A stretch of DNA of 64,000 nucleotides from Magicicada septendecula. Taxonomy: Eukaryota > Arthropoda > Insecta > Hemiptera > Cicadidae. Below the pieces are notes generated by a model that did not search any database, had not been told where the DNA came from, and was given only the letters and a program-made list of their open reading frames with translations. The stretch covers positions 437,848,958-437,912,957 of the forward strand of contig CM068372.1 of NCBI GenBank assembly GCA_034769895.1. Direction: 5' to 3'. The position numbers and the translations under genes were made by a program. Of this stretch, positions 20,230 to 30,663 are shown piece by piece (position 1 is the stretch's first letter; every line of letters begins with the position of its first letter).

Positions 20230-22398
20230 TGAAACCCCCCTTTTATTTTTCTAAGTTTTTGTAATTTTTTTTTTGAATTTTTGTTTTATTTAATTTTATT
20301 TCATTTTTTTTTTGTAAAAGGGGAGAGACATCATATTTAGAACTAGGTGAAAAAAAACCTAGAGGAAGCAAAAGTGTGCAAGGCCCAAATACAATTACAG
20401 ACATGTCCCCCCAGGTAAATGACAGGACTTGCAAATGAAAAACTCTTTTAACCAACAAGTGTGTGCTTTATTCAACCTGCAAGTTGTTACATAAATGACA
20501 AGTTCTTGATTGTGTGAGCACACCATTAAAGGCAGAATTATATATATATGTATATCAATTAATTCATGATGTCACAAAGTAAGTGAATTTGATTAACCTA
20601 ATTGCAAAATTTCTGCCTGATTATGTATGAGTCAAAGTTAGTAATAATCTCATTCATAAAAGCAATACTGATCCATAAGTGTTGTATAGTATCAAATAGG
20701 CTAGCCTGTTGTCTCAGTAAGCACATTTATGGTTTTTCTCCTTTTTAAATCCGTTACATATTCCCCCAGCAAAATATAGTAAAATTACACACACAAACAC
20801 ATATACGACATGAATAACAAAACATCCCTCATTTCAACACTAACCTCCTCATAAACCCATTCCAACTACAGTAAATGAATGCACCCTAATATGTATAGAT
20901 ATGTACAAATATAAATGACAGCGTAAACTGAATATCTCAGCTCCTAAGCATAGATTTGCCTTGGTAGTTCACACCAGAGAATGTAAGTGACCGCCCCGAA
21001 ACTCAACCAGCTAAACGACCCTGACTTTAATCATTAAGCGCTAAGTATGTGTGTGAAAGAAAATAGTTTCTCATCTAAAGCATCAGACAGCCCCCGTTAC
21101 GTTATTAAAACTCAGCCATGACCAGATGACATGATAGCACAAGATAATTAACTCCCTAATGGTCTTAATTAGCTGAAAAGTTAGATCTTACAGCAAACTG
21201 CGGATGTGTGTGTATGTGTGTAATTTCTTACACATTATACAGTTATAAGATACTTCATTAGGTGTACTACGGTAATGTTCACACATGCAATAACATAATT
21301 GAACATGAGAGTTTGTGCTAGAGTATAATGTTCAGAACTTCACGAGTGAGCTTCTGGCGGCTTCTGTGCATTCACCATGTTGTAGAGAGAGAGAGAAATA
21401 GATAATCAGAATTTTCCCACCTGGATTGTCCGGTGTACTTAGTCCGTATAGGCGCGGATCAGTGATGTCACAGTCGTGTCACAAGTCCCGGGTGCAGCTT
21501 AGCGTTGGAAGAGTCCTAAGTTGTCCTCGACTGACGGCATCGTGGCAATAAGATCGTCTCTGCCATTAGGGTGGACAGATGTACGTCCACCCGACACCCA
21601 TCTCGCCCTTGTTCGAGCACCTGGACATACAATAGGTTGTAGAGGGTGTCATAAAGAAAATACGCCACATAGGCCGTCCACATTAACTTCCAACACTAAC
21701 TTTACACATCAACAGCACACACACATCGCCACTAATTCATATTAAACAGTATTAAGCTGCTCAGCTGTGACTTATTTCAGTTATGTACCAACTACCTTTT
21801 AAGTATTTCGTTGAAATATGACAATTAATTATTACGCATTTCATAACTGTTAATAACACCAAACACAGCTGAATGCGAGATGCTTTAGTATTTTCTTTAT
21901 TGAAGTCAATTTAGCCCACAACATTTACACTCATATCAATTTAATTTGGTAATCGCGTTAACGCACACATCGAAAACTGCTCTACACACACACACACACA
22001 CACAAGTATAAATTTATAATAGAGGCTGAAACGTAAAAATATATTTGGGGTTAGAATATTTTCAGAACCCGCTGACTTGTACATACCTGGAGCTACACTT
22101 TATCTAGCCAACCATAGTGATAGCCGAGGAAGTCCAGAACAAACGGTATCCGCCAGTCGAGAGCAGATGACTAGGTTGGAGGACAGAACAGAAATGAGGC
22201 CGATTCAATGTTTCGGCCTAGCCAAGTAAACTCTGGATGCAGGAATGTACAGAAACATTGGCGCTGCCAGCTGTATTGCGTAGCTGCACAACATTTGTGT
22301 GTCAACAACAAACTACCGTAGCCGTGTGGCCGTGCGTGACGTCAGCGGCGCTCGTTTTTAAAATTCTTATAATACGCTGCCGAAACCAGTACGGCACA
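20230..22398 (-). repeat. LTR 1 (3' LTR of body A)
   Basis: 2169 bp. A polyadenylation signal AATAAA (minus) lies at 20467-20472, leaving a short U5. A palindromic TGACGTCA, a CRE-like site, is at 22337-22344. Private variants include 'gattgtccgg' where LTRs 2 and 3 have 'gattttccgg'. The polypurine tract TTTTGGGGTGAGGG (minus) is immediately outside, at 22399-22412. Confidence 0.93.
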
Positions 22399-22775
22399 CC
22401 CTCACCCCAAAAGGACAACATGGTTGACCCAAAACAAACAAGTCCTCAAGCACGACGGCTGCGGGAAAACCAGGAAATCTCAGATTCTAAAACGCTCTTG
22501 GTGAGTTCAGTAATACAGGAAAACGAAAAAACAGAAGGAAGAGGTGTGAGTCAGTGACTGTGTGTCTGAAAGAGAAGGTGTAAGTGTGAGTCCTGCATGC
22601 TCGCCGGGCCCTGGTCCGCATGCAGATAGAAGAGACAGGAAAGAACAGGAGAAAGAGAAGAATCGCCGGCCGGCTCTGAGTACTGACCACCAAGGCCTCC
22701 CAAATCTAATAACTGAGATCCAGGAACCCAAATAGTGTTCCCCCCCTTTTTATAGGACAAACTGTCATCCCTAAC

Positions 22776-25700
22776 TCATGCCCTATGGCAAAACTTTAGC
22801 TTTGAAATGTGAGTGGTTACTCTTTCAACATCCCCTCCGGGATCACCCAATTTCACTGTGACGGGCGACACAAACCGAAGAATGCGGTATGGTCCCGACC
22901 AACGATAACATAGTTTAGCGGCCCTCCTATCTATGGCTGAGCTGATCGGATGGCTCTGACAGTAGACCAAGTCGCCAATCTTAAATGGGTTCGGAGTTCG
23001 CCCCTGATTGTAGCGACTACGGACGCGTTCGTGCGCACGAAGCAAATTCCTCCGGACCTCCCGCCATCTGTCCACAGTCGTGACCTTCGGATCGTTAGGT
23101 AGAAGATCCTCAATGTGCCACAAATTGTCCAACGGCAAACTTGGCGAGAAACCAAACATGACTTCAAAGGGTACGGCCTTGTGACTCTCGTGTAGGGCCG
23201 TGTTAAATGCCAATTGCAACCACTTCAAATTAAGGTCCCAACAATCCTGTTGTTCAGCATGGTAGGCGATGAGAGCTGAACGGAGATTCCGGTTAAATCT
23301 CTCCGCGTGGGACGGTTGAGGGTAGTACGGGGAAGTGGTCACATGCTTGATGCCGTTAGCGAAACACATTCGCCGGAAATCTTTCGAAATGAACTGTGGC
23401 CCATTGTCAGAGACAATGGTGGACGGAAAACCGAAATGCTGAAAGACATGGGACTGTAGCATAAGGATGGTTGAGCGAGTGTTTGCCTGTCGTAAGGGCA
23501 GTAGCCAGACAAACTTGGAAAAAGCATCCACACAAACAAGTAGGTAAGCGTTACCCGACTTGCTACGAGGGAAAGGTCCCACGTAGTCTATGAATAACTT
23601 CTCCATTGGTTTGCTCGCCACATCAGATGACAATAGACCCAATTTAGTGTTTTGAGCAGGCTTACTCAAGCCACAGAGATGACATGCCTTCACACGAGCC
23701 GCGATGTCCCTGTCCATGCCCTTCCAGATGAAATGCCTCCTAATACTGGAAATGGTCTTCGAAATTCCCTTATGGCCACCTATTGGGGAATCATGATAGT
23801 AACTGAAGACCATTGGCACGAGTTTGCTAGGCAGCACAACCTTCGGGGCACGTCCTTTTCGTTCTCGGCAGCACAGGACGCCCTTGGACAGAAAATATGG
23901 AACCTGCACGTTACCCTCTTTTAGGTGTTGGATGATAGGACCCAACTCTTCATCATTTAACTGATGGGGCAACACATCAGTAAAAGCCAAAGGAAAATCC
24001 AGCAGAACGGAACAGGGTTGCTCAGAGTTGGCTTCGCTGGGTTGTGAGAACATACGTGACAAGGCGTCTGCAACAACAATTTGTGTTCCCCGGATGTGTT
24101 GCACTTTGAATTTAAAGGATGAGATCTTGACCACCCAACGCCCTATTTTACCCAGCTGCCGGGGATGAGCAAGAAGCCAGGAGAGAGCCTGATTATCGGT
24201 CTCCAACAGGAACTCAGCGTGTTCCAAGAAACGCCTGAACTTATCTAGAGCGTACACGACAGCAAGACACTCTAGTTCATACACTGAAGACTTCCTTTCT
24301 TGTTGGGTCAAGGTTCGGGATATAAATGCCACCGGCTGCCTAGCACCATCGACTTCCTGGGACAGAACCGCCCCGAGCGCAACAGAACTCGCGTCCGTTT
24401 GCAAAATAAATTTTTTTGAAAAATCAGGCATCCTCAACACAGGGGGGGAGACGATCGCCTCCTTGAGGGTATCAAAGGCCCGCTGTTGCCTCTCTCCCCA
24501 CACAAATTTGGTACCCTTCTTTCTGAGTTCGTTTAAAGGTACAGCAATCTCCGCGGCATTAGGGATAAATCTACGATAAAAATTGACCATGCCAACGAAT
24601 CTGGCAACACCTTTCGCATCCCTAGGGGGAGGAAAATCTCGGATGCCTTGTGTCCTCTCCGGGTCGACCGTCACACCCCCATATGAGACGAGATGCCCCA
24701 AAAACGAAATACTCTTTTGTGCAAATTTGACTTTGTCTGGATTGATAGTGAAGCCAGCACTCCTCAATCGGCACATCACCTCTCTCAGGTGACCCAAATG
24801 CTCCTCGAACGTTTTGCTATAGACTAAGAGGTCATCAAGATAATTGAAAATGAATTTAAATTTCACATCATGGAATACAGTGTCGAGTAGTCGCGTGAGG
24901 GTTTGAGCCCCCACGGCCAGACCCATGGGTACTCTAGTATATTGATAAAGATTCCATGGCACACAGAATGCCGTATAAGGGCGGCTTTCCTTAGACAGGG
25001 GAATCTGATGATAAGCGGCATTGAGGTCAAAGATGGTGAAGTACCTGGCCCCACTAAACCAATCGAAAGCGGAATGTAAATCGGGAAGAGGAACTGAATC
25101 CACCTCAATATTAGCATTTAGTTTGCGATAGTCTATGACCATACGCTGTTTACCCCCAGGCTTGGGCACCAGAAATGCTGGACTTGCATAACTAGAGTTG
25201 GAAGGTTCAATGACCCCTTGTTTAAGCAACTCTTGAACCTTCTCTCTAAGAACATCCATCTTTGGAGGAGCGAATTTGTATGGGTGTGAACGTACTACAG
25301 CGGAGTCCGTCAAACGGATCTTATACTCCAAAAGATGTGTGAGCCCCAAGTTGGGAGTTAATACAGTGGGGAACTGGTCACACAAATGATCCAAAGCATG
25401 CTTCTGGGACGGAGTGAGATGGTCTCTTTCTGAATCGGGACACACAACCTCTTGGATACCTCCCTTAGCTCCCTGGTACCCAAGGAAAGGAATGACAACC
25501 TCCCGATTGAATTTAAAATAACAGCGGTGCCCTTGTATGTCTAAAACGAGACCACTCTTGGAGATGAAATCGGCACCCACAATGCAGTCGACTCCCAGAG
25601 CCGGAGAAACCAAAAATCGCCACACCCATGAAAAACACTCGATTTTAATACTTAGGGAAACCACCCGGGAGATGGGCAGAATTTCCCGCGATGCAGTCCA

Positions 25701-25994
25701 GCATACCACGGAAGACCGATCCGACCCTAATAGTAAGCCCTGTTGTTCAAGGTCCTCGCATACTCTAGATGAAATTATGGATCGGGCTGATCCAGAGTCA
25801 ACCAAGGCTCTGAGCTGACCCTTTTTCAACTCGATCGACAGGAAGGGGCATACTGAACTGTAGTTGGGGACAGTTCGCAGGACCTTGGAGCCAGATGATC
25901 CGGGATTTACTACCCGCCTGGGGTTAAGTGAAACCGGAACCGAACGGCCTAACGGGGAAGACCACTCCCTACTTATCTTCCCCGAGAGCTTACG
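22776..25994 (-). CDS. pol: pol polyprotein, body A (protease-RT-RNase H-integrase)
   Basis: The frame has no ATG and is entered from gag by a -1 shift at 25994-26000, giving about 1072 codons. Numbering from LKKGQLRALVDSG (TTG at 25829): protease DSG at 11-13; RT with FLVPKPGGKQRMVIDYRKLN near 218-237, FTIFDLNAAYHQ near 263 and YLDD near 329; RNase H with QTDAS near 476, YELE near 515 and ETDNQ near 542; integrase HHCC finger near 678-718, then D near 747, D near 807 (VSDNGPQF) and E near 842, a DD35E spacing; C-terminal GPY-like module WSGPY near 976. The PR-RT-RH-IN order defines Ty3/Gypsy. All catalytic residues are present and no stop interrupts the frame. No env ORF follows. The frame ends 377 bp before the LTR. 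Confidence 0.95.
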   Translation of the reverse strand, partial: RKLSGKISREWSSPLGRSVPVSLNPRRVVNPGSSGSKVLRTVPNYSSVCPFLSIELKKGQLRALVDSGSARSIISSRVCEDLEQQGLLLGSDRSSVVCWTASREILPISRVVSLSIKIECFSWVWRFLVSPALGVDCIVGADFISKSGLVLDIQGHRCYFKFNREVVIPFLGYQGAKGGIQEVVCPDSERDHLTPSQKHALDHLCDQFPTVLTPNLGLTHLLEYKIRLTDSAVVRSHPYKFAPPKMDVLREKVQELLKQGVIEPSNSSYASPAFLVPKPGGKQRMVIDYRKLNANIEVDSVPLPDLHSAFDWFSGARYFTIFDLNAAYHQIPLSKESRPYTAFCVPWNLYQYTRVPMGLAVGAQTLTRLLDTVFHDVKFKFIFNYLDDLLVYSKTFEEHLGHLREVMCRLRSAGFTINPDKVKFAQKSISFLGHLVSYGGVTVDPERTQGIRDFPPPRDAKGVARFVGMVNFYRRFIPNAAEIAVPLNELRKKGTKFVWGERQQRAFDTLKEAIVSPPVLRMPDFSKKFILQTDASSVALGAVLSQEVDGARQPVAFISRTLTQQERKSSVYELECLAVVYALDKFRRFLEHAEFLLETDNQALSWLLAHPRQLGKIGRWVVKISSFKFKVQHIRGTQIVVADALSRMFSQPSEANSEQPCSVLLDFPLAFTDVLPHQLNDEELGPIIQHLKEGNVQVPYFLSKGVLCCRERKGRAPKVVLPSKLVPMVFSYYHDSPIGGHKGISKTISSIRRHFIWKGMDRDIAARVKACHLCGLSKPAQNTKLGLLSSDVASKPMEKLFIDYVGPFPRSKSGNAYLLVCVDAFSKFVWLLPLRQANTRSTILMLQSHVFQHFGFPSTIVSDNGPQFISKDFRRMCFANGIKHVTTSPYYPQPSHAERFNRNLRSALIAYHAEQQDCWDLNLKWLQLAFNTALHESHKAVPFEVMFGFSPSLPLDNLWHIEDLLPNDPKVTTVDRWREVRRNLLRAHERVRSRYNQGRTPNPFKIGDLVYCQSHPISSAIDRRAAKLCYRWSGPYRILRFVSPVTVKLGDPGGDVERVTTHISKLKFCHRA

Positions 25995-27250
25995 TTTTTT
26001 GGAAGGTTACCATTTCGGGAAGTCCCTTGACGCCGTCTAGCATCGTGACAATAGCGCGCAACGTGACCGGATCTATGACACCTAGAACAGAATAATTCTC
26101 GTACCTCACAGCTCTGAACCGGCGCAGGCCGAGGACCCCAAGACCCGGGCTGCCCGACTCGTCGCTCTAAATCAGGGCGATCTGAACGCCTCCTAGCCTC
26201 GTGGGCTCTAATATCGTCATTACCCCGTATAGTGGTTGACTCGGCGCACAGCCGGTCCAAATCAATAAAACTTTGGGGACGGACAGCGAATGTCAAACGT
26301 GACCGTTCCTCCGGCGTCACGCCCTCCAAAATAGTGTGAATAACTTCAGACTCAGACAACCCCAGCCTCAGGATCCGGGCCGCGTCCTTAACACTGGAAA
26401 TGAAATGAGCAAGGGACTCTCCGCTTGCTTGAACTCTATAAAAATGTTTATGTCTTAACCGGTCGTGTAACCTTCCCGGTACGAAAGCGTCCAGGACTTC
26501 CCGATGGAAATGGTCAATGCCACCGCCATCCCTAAGGGTACTTGTCACGCGCTCAGCCATAGATCCCCGACAGTACGGGTAAATGAGCTCAAGCAAAGTC
26601 CGCTCCGACAGCCCAGGGAAATCGGCCAACTGAAAAAATATGCGCAAGAATCTCAAAAGCGCCTCGGGATCCAGACCATCGACAACTGGGAGACGCTGAA
26701 TGACATCCGACAGTGGGTTAGGGAGCTTGTGATAGCTCGCTGTAGCCATATCCGAAAAGGCAGGAACATGGGCAGGGGGTTCCACCCTGGCTGCCGTCTC
26801 AACAGAAGATGAAGAAGAACCGGAATTCGCATCCACGTGGCGACGCTGGCCGAGAGGAAACTCCCGCAATGCCATCGCCACTTGCTCCCTAAGAGTGACA
26901 ACATTTTTCTCTAATTCCGAGGTGGTAGCCTGTGATTCAGCATTCTGTAAACGGCATAGAACATGTTGTAAACGTTGGCGTACCCTCTGTCTAGCCGTAG
27001 AGGTGGGTGCCGCCGACTGCAGGCCTTCGGCCAAATCGCGCAGTTTTGAAAATTTTTCCGAGCACAGCTCCACCTCGGCTGTGACATCCGTAAGTAATAC
27101 TCTCCCACTCGGTGCCTCACCGGAGGCAAGAGCCTCGCGGAGTTGCTTCCTTAATGAAACAACAGTCTCCTGCGGCTTCCGTCCCCGGAACCGTACCTCC
27201 CACTCGAGCTCATCTTTGACAAACAAGTCCACATTCACAGAAATGGACAT
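25973..27250 (-). CDS. gag: gag, body A
   Basis: About 425 residues from the ATG at 27250 (MSISVNVDLFVKDELEWEV). A non-ATG extension of 12 codons upstream is ignored. The N-terminal third is helical and charged. The middle (about residues 170-340) is a capsid-like domain with RLPVVDGLDPEALLRFLRIFF and ELIYPYCRGSMAERV. Near the C terminus is a zinc knuckle CSRCHRSGHVARYC (CX2CX4HX4C), followed by a basic tail. Role: particle assembly and RNA binding. The stop is 21 bases after the slippery heptamer that opens pol. The copy is identical or nearly so to that at 33861-35138. Confidence 0.92.
   Translation of the reverse strand: MSISVNVDLFVKDELEWEVRFRGRKPQETVVSLRKQLREALASGEAPSGRVLLTDVTAEVELCSEKFSKLRDLAEGLQSAAPTSTARQRVRQRLQHVLCRLQNAESQATTSELEKNVVTLREQVAMALREFPLGQRRHVDANSGSSSSSVETAARVEPPAHVPAFSDMATASYHKLPNPLSDVIQRLPVVDGLDPEALLRFLRIFFQLADFPGLSERTLLELIYPYCRGSMAERVTSTLRDGGGIDHFHREVLDAFVPGRLHDRLRHKHFYRVQASGESLAHFISSVKDAARILRLGLSESEVIHTILEGVTPEERSRLTFAVRPQSFIDLDRLCAESTTIRGNDDIRAHEARRRSDRPDLERRVGQPGSWGPRPAPVQSCEVRELFCSRCHRSGHVARYCHDARRRQGTSRNGNLPKNVSSRGR
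25994..26000 (-). promoter_or_regulatory. -1 ribosomal frameshift heptamer A AAA AAC (body A)
   Basis: On the minus strand, in gag frame, the codons read cca aaa aac, giving the X XXY YYZ heptamer A AAA AAC. It lies 21-28 bases before the gag stop, and the -1 frame is open from here through all of pol. This is a canonical retroviral-type slippery site. I did not resolve a downstream pseudoknot. Confidence 0.8.
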
Positions 27251-28115
27251 GACCGCGCAATCCACACACACACCACGTAAAAGCAATAATTAAAGAGAAC
27301 GACAGGAAAAACTTGATCATACAAGCGGCTCCAGAATGCTCTAGCGATACGACGAGATGGGTGTCATAAAAGCAGAGAAACAGCCATACAAAATGCCCAG
27401 AAGAGAACACGACACAAAACAACCAAACTAACTCACTACATACCATCCACCAAGTACACATAAAATTCGATATAATCGAAAATATACTATCACATCCATG
27501 CCCTTGGTCGGACCATAACCGCATTCAAAATACATGGTACTGCAACGCAACGCCCTCAATAAACAATTACCATATAACGGGGTGCTAGAAAACACGTAGT
27601 CTAATCCAGGAGACAAATCACAATCAAAATCGACAAGTACTGACGGCCCTCATCACGTCCAGAATCTGGTTGAGCTCCAGGGTATGTGCAAGTGAAATCA
27701 ACCAGCACACATTCATAAAAAAATCAATCACATTCCTATAACCCCTTTTTCAAAATTCATCTCACACTCAACATCACAAAATAATCACTTAAACACTAAC
27801 ACATATTAAATTATTTTAAACTTCATCAACCCCTTATTCATTTTATAAAATGTGCTATTTTTTTTTGGTTATTCTTTCTATTAATTCGTTATACTACCAT
27901 TAAGTTTTCTTGCAACACTTGGATTCTAATTAAAAATAATTTGAAATAATTTGCAAGTCCTAACACCAGCTGACATGTCTGTAGCCACACCAAGTTTCAT
28001 TTAAGGAAATAACTGTAAGTCCCCAGATTCTAAAATTTCTCAAGTTCCAAAGAAAAGAAAAATAAGGCAGAAATACTACCTACCTAGAATCATAACCACG
28101 CTCTGATCTAACATT
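27251..28115 (-). other. Leader between 5' LTR and gag, body A
   Basis: 865 bp without coding. A primer-binding site should adjoin the LTR (minus strand AATGTTAGATCAGAGCG...). No clear match to a tRNA end starts at the LTR border, and the nearest TGG begins 17 bases in. The part from 27251 to about 27620 is conserved in element D. Confidence 0.7.
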
Positions 28116-30286
28116 TGAAACCCCCCTTTTATTTTTCTAAGTTTTTGTAATTTTTTTTTTGAATTTTTGTTTTATTTAATTTTATTTTTTTTTTTTTTTT
28201 GTAAAAGGGGAGAGACATCATATTTAGAACTAGGTGAAAAAAAACCTAGAGGAAGCAAAAGTGTGCAAGGCCCAAATACAATTACAGACATGTCCCCCCC
28301 AGGTAAATGACAGGACTTGCAAATGAAAAACTCTTTTAACCAACAAGCGTGTGCTTTATTCAACCTGCAAGTTGTTACATAAATGACAAGTTCTTGATTG
28401 TGTGAGCACACCATTAAAGGCAGAACTATATATATATGTATATCAATTAATTCATGATGTCACAAAGTAAGTGAATTTGATTAACCTAATTGCAAAATTT
28501 CTGCCTGATTATGTATGAGTCAAAGTTAGTAATAATCTCATTCATAAAAGCAATACTGATCCATAAGTGTTGTATAGTATCAAATAGGCTAGCCTGTTGT
28601 CTCAGTAAGCACATTTATGGTTTTTCTCCTTTTTAAATCCGTTACATATTCCCCCAGCAAAATATAGTAAAATTACACACACAAACACATATACGACATG
28701 AATAACAAAACATCCCTCATTTCAACACTAACCTCCTCATAAACCCATTCCAACTACAGTAAATGAATGCACCCTAATATGTATAGATATGTACAAATAT
28801 AAATGACAGCGTAAACTGAATATCTCAGCTCCTAAGCATAGATTTGCCTTGGTAGTTCACACCAGAGAATGTAAGTGACCGCCCCGAAACTCAACCAGCT
28901 AAACGACCCTGACTTTAATCATTAAGCGCTAAGTATGTGTGTGAAAGAAAATAGTTTCTCATCTAAAGCATCAGACAGCCCCCGTTACGTTATTAAAACT
29001 CAGCCATGACCAGATGACATGATAGCACAAGATAATTAACTCCCTAATGGTCTTAATTAGCTGAAAAGTTAGATCTTACAGCAAACTGCGGATGTGTGTG
29101 TATGTGTGTAATTTCTTACACATTATACAGTTATAAGATACTTCATTAGGTGTACTGCGGTAATGTTCACACATGCAATAACATAATTGAACATGAGAGT
29201 TTGTGCTAGAGTATAATGTTCAGAACTTCACGAGTGAGCTTCTGGCGGCTTCTGTGCATTCACCATGTTGTAGAGAGAGAGAGAAATAGATAATCAGAAT
29301 TTTCCCACCTGGATTTTCCGGTGTACTTAGTCCGTATAGGCGCGGATCAGTGATGTCACAGTCGTGTCACAAGTCCCGGGTGCAGCTTAGCGTTGGAAGA
29401 GTCCTAAGTTGTCCTCAACTGACGGCATCGTGGCAATAAGATCGTCTCTGCCATTAGGGTGGACAGATGTACGTCCACCCGACACCCATCTCGCCCTTGT
29501 TCGAGCACCTGGACATACAATAGGTTGTAGAGGGTGTCATAAAGAAAATACGCCACATAGGCCGTCCACATTAACTTCCAACACTAAATTTACACATCAA
29601 CAGCACACACACATCGCCACTAATTCATATTAAACAGTATTAAGCTGCTCAGCTGTGACTTATTTCACTTATGTACCAACTACCTTTTAAGTATTTCGTT
29701 GAAATATGACAATTAATTATTACGCATTTCATAACTGTTAATAACACCTAACACAGCTGAGTGTGAGATGCTTTAGTATTTTCTTTATTGAAGTCAATTT
29801 AGCCCACAACATTTACACTCATATCAATTTAATTTGGTAATCGCGTTAACGCACACATCGAAAACTGCTCTACACACACACACACACACACAAGTATAAA
29901 TTTATAATAGAGGCTGAAACGTAAAAATATATTTGGGGTTAGAATATTTTCAGAACCCGCTGACTTGTACATACCTGGAGCTACACTTTATCTAGCCAAC
30001 CATAGTGATAGCCGAGGAAGTCCAAAACAAACGGTATCCGCCAGTCGAGAGCAGATGACTAGGTTGGAGGACAGAACAGAAATGAGGCCGATTCAATGTT
30101 TCGGCCTAGCCAAGTAAACTCTGGATGCAGGAATGTACAGAAACATTGGCGCTGCCAGCTGTATTGCGTAGCTGCACAACATTTGTGTGTCAACAACAAA
30201 CTACCGTAGCCGTGTGGCCGTGCGTGACGTCAGCGGCGCTCGTTTTTAAAATTCTTATAATACGCTGCCGAACCCAGTACGGCACA
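28116..30286 (-). repeat. LTR 2 (shared middle LTR)
   Basis: 2171 bp. It serves as 5' LTR for body A and 3' LTR for body B. No target duplication flanks it. Private variants include 'cctcaactgacgg' and 'cactaaatttac'. It shares several others with LTR 3 against LTR 1. Confidence 0.93.
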
Positions 30287-30663
30287 CCCTCACCCCAAAA
30301 GGACAACATGGTTGACCCAAAACAAACAAGTCCTCAAGCACGACGGCTGCGGGAAAACCAGGAAATCTCAGATTCTAAAACGCTCTTGGTGAGTTCAGTA
30401 ATACAGGAAAACGAAAAAACAGAAGGAAGAGGTGTGAGTCAGTGAATGTGTGTCTGAAAGAGAAGGTGTAAGTGTGAGTCCTGCATGCTCGCCGGGCCCT
30501 GGTCCGCATGCAGATAGAAGAGACAGGAAAGAACAGGAGAAAGAGAAGAATCGCCGGCCGGCTCTGAGTACTGACCACCAAGGCCTCCCAAATCTAATAA
30601 CTGAGATCCAGGAACCCAAATAGTGTTCCCCCCCTTTTTATAGGACAAACTGTCATCCCTAAC

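Noticed and set aside
23652-27293. Several + strand ORFs inside the Gypsy bodies
   Set aside because: They are antisense to well-supported gag and pol and lack family features.
28097-28115. Standard primer-binding site for the arrayed Gypsy element
   Set aside because: The bases next to the LTR do not start with TGG and match no tRNA end I can recall, so none was annotated.
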